Part shown: positions 13,870 through 15,293 of the stretch, one piece after another | Layout of the letters: each line of letters starts with the position of its first letter | How positions within the stretch are numbered: position 1 is the stretch's first letter | Assembly: GCA_002714465.1 (NCBI GenBank) | Contig: PAXL01000030.1 | Span: forward strand, 95,437-110,729 | DNA: 15,293 nucleotides | From: Gemmatimonadota bacterium | Lineage (GTDB): Bacteria > Latescibacterota > UBA2968 | Reading direction: 5' to 3' | Made by a program: the position numbers and the translations under genes | The notes under the pieces: generated by a model | Told to the model about the DNA's origin: nothing | Databases searched by the model: none | What the model saw: the letters and a program-made list of their open reading frames with translations, nothing else

Positions 13870-14946
13870 CTAGGTCGACGTCATCACCGCGTTCGAGATC
13901 CGACCTTGCAACCTCTTGGCCGCATCCGGATCGTTCGTAAAGATCACGCAGATCACATCTTTCACTGGATCACACCACGCGAGCGTCCCGGTCGCGCCAC
14001 CGTGACCAAACGTGTAATCCGACACGAGGTCACCAAACACGTCCACCTGAGGACCGCTCAGACGCCATCCCAATCCCCAGCGCTGACCTTTCTGTCCTTC
14101 CGACGTCATACCGGGCATTCTGGTTACATGATCTTCGAGCATGGTCGAGACAGATGATTCACTCAGCACACGCTTATCTCCGACCCCGCCGCCGTTCCTA
14201 AACAGGAGCATCAGTCGCGTCATCTCCTCAATCGTGGTCAGCATACCGCCCCAGGGCGCGCCGAATCCTCTCCAGTAGTCCGAGTTCCAGTCGAAACCCG
14301 TTCCAGACCCGCCATGCGTCAGTCCTTCGCCAGCCATAACGACGTCGGACTCTCTTAGGTCCCGCGACTGAATCCCCAGCGACGTATCTTGAAGACCAAT
14401 CGGATCGAAAATAGTCTCGTTAAGGTAGTCAGGCAGAGACGTCCCCGTCACACGCTCGCAGATCTCGCCCAGCATGGCGATCCCGGATGACTGATATGAC
14501 ACCTGAGTACCCGGTGCAAACGTAAGGGGAAGTTCACAGATCCGTATGACGAAGTCGCTTAGCGGACGTTTCACTTCGCGATAGGCGCGATTCTCTGGAA
14601 TCTGATCAGGGAGCCCGGATGTATGCGTCAGAAGGTGACGCACCAGGACACCTTCCTTCCCCTTTGCTCCGAACTCGGGCACATACTTCGTAACGGGATC
14701 ATCAAGAATCGCCAGTCCGTCTTCAACGAGCTTCATAACCGCGGCGCACACGATCGGCTTTGTGATCGACGCGACCAGGAAGATCGTATTTCGTTCTACC
14801 CGCATCGACTCGTCATCCAGCCTCCGTTGACCGACCAATATCGGATCTTCCGTCTCACCCTTGCGCGTCACCTGAACAGCCGCACCCATCAGTTGCTTGG
14901 AACCGACAGCCTCGACGAGCATTTCCAGAATCCTTGCAGTGCTCAT
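13870..14946 (-). CDS. Serine hydrolase, beta-lactamase class C/esterase fold, cytoplasmic
   Basis: This protein of 358 residues belongs to the penicillin-binding/beta-lactamase-like serine hydrolases (esterases, D-aminopeptidases, class C-like). The SxxK nucleophile motif is Ser60-Ile-Thr-Lys63 in LVASITKPIV. The second motif is Tyr151-Gln-Ser153 (YQSSG) where class C enzymes have YxN. The third is His315-Gly-Gly (FGHGGATGT) in place of KTG, which favours an esterase or peptidase role over a true beta-lactamase. LLTHTSGLP (105-113) is a strong family signature. There is no signal peptide, so it is probably cytoplasmic. Its ATG overlaps the stop of the upstream deaminase gene (ATGA), with GAAGG 7 nt upstream, so the two are likely co-translated. 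The substrate is unknown. Confidence 0.9.
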   Translation of the reverse strand: MSTARILEMLVEAVGSKQLMGAAVQVTRKGETEDPILVGQRRLDDESMRVERNTIFLVASITKPIVCAAVMKLVEDGLAILDDPVTKYVPEFGAKGKEGVLVRHLLTHTSGLPDQIPENRAYREVKRPLSDFVIRICELPLTFAPGTQVSYQSSGIAMLGEICERVTGTSLPDYLNETIFDPIGLQDTSLGIQSRDLRESDVVMAGEGLTHGGSGTGFDWNSDYWRGFGAPWGGMLTTIEEMTRLMLLFRNGGGVGDKRVLSESSVSTMLEDHVTRMPGMTSEGQKGQRWGLGWRLSGPQVDVFGDLVSDYTFGHGGATGTLAWCDPVKDVICVIFTNDPDAAKRLQGRISNAVMTST

Positions 14947-15293
14947 CTCGACGCCTTCGCATACTTCGACACCAGTGCGTCAATTTTTCTGATGGCTTGG
15001 CCTTTCGCCCGCTCATCCAGATCGGCAATTACGAATCCGTTCTTGGCGATTGCGCCGACTTCTTCAACAGAGAGCCCGCATTCGGTCAGCAGCCACGAGT
15101 ACTCTTCCGTAAGCGTCTGTCCGAAAGGTGTCGGATCGTCTGTGTTCACCGTAACACGCACGCCTCGACGATGCAGATCCCTGACGGGATGGCACTTCAG
15201 ATCCGGGTAGACTCCGAGCTTCACATTCGACCAGGGACATAAATCCAACGTGATGTCCTCGTCGATGTACCGCTGAACGAGGGCATCCGATTC
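14943..15293 (-). CDS. Adenosine/adenine deaminase family protein, C-terminal part
   Basis: The frame is open to the right edge, so only the last 116 residues are visible. They contain the family segments LDLCPWSNVKLGVYP and VRVTVNTDDPTPFGQTL. The adjacent Asp pair in NTDDP supplies the metal-binding and substrate-binding aspartates of adenosine deaminases, and CPxSN is the conserved motif just before it. The wording CPxSNxKL with VNxDDPxxFG recalls adenine deaminases as much as adenosine deaminases, so the substrate is open. It would hydrolyse the 6-amino group of an adenine compound during purine salvage. The gene ends by overlapping the serine hydrolase start by 4 nt. Confidence 0.88.
   Translation of the reverse strand, partial: ESDALVQRYIDEDITLDLCPWSNVKLGVYPDLKCHPVRDLHRRGVRVTVNTDDPTPFGQTLTEEYSWLLTECGLSVEEVGAIAKNGFVIADLDERAKGQAIRKIDALVSKYAKASR

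Noticed and set aside
1..15293. Mobile elements, CRISPR arrays, attachment sites, phage or defence systems
   Set aside because: No transposase, integrase, terminal repeats, regularly spaced repeats or defence-gene motifs were seen on either strand.

Overview
The window looks like chromosome from a diderm (Gram-negative-type) bacterium of moderately high GC. The complete RND efflux system with an outer-membrane lipoprotein channel requires an outer membrane. GTG starts are common, and strong purine-rich Shine-Dalgarno (SD) sequences support several of them. The phylum cannot be fixed from the sequence; a Gemmatimonadota-like or similar environmental lineage is only a guess. There are no insertion sequences, tRNAs, rRNAs or CRISPR arrays.

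Layout. 1-410 (minus) is the N-terminal part of an ABC-2 type transporter ATPase. It diverges from a TetR-regulated efflux operon (634-7103, plus): TetR repressor, NodT-type outer-membrane factor, membrane-fusion adaptor and RND permease, each overlapping the next. The AT-rich divergent intergenic region has a good promoter and two palindromes that are candidate operators. Then come nadA (quinolinate synthase, plus) and a convergent, minus-strand M20 amidohydrolase, separated by a bidirectional terminator. Upstream of the amidohydrolase on the same strand is a stand-alone mraY (lipid I synthesis).

10958-11892 holds no convincing protein gene but has dense regulatory structure. There are predicted divergent promoters, a terminator-like hairpin just before the mraY ribosome binding site, an orphan plus-strand unit (promoter, folded 5' domain, strong terminator; about 250 nt), and a second promoter followed by a structured leader ahead of hisI. 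hisI encodes a variant phosphoribosyl-AMP cyclohydrolase. It is followed by a 53-residue unknown protein, a terminator, and then prs (PRPP synthase) behind a pyrimidine tract with G-quadruplex potential. A 22-bp perfect hairpin separates prs from a convergent minus-strand pair: an adenosine/adenine deaminase (cut by the window end) translationally coupled to a cytoplasmic beta-lactamase-fold serine hydrolase.

How the genes relate. The efflux operon is a self-contained, probably inducible drug/toxin export system. hisI, prs and nadA all touch PRPP-linked histidine, nucleotide and NAD metabolism, and the deaminase is purine salvage, but they are separate transcription units. The most unusual signals are the non-coding structures around 11084-11850 and the residue changes in HisI, Prs, MraY and the RND permease.
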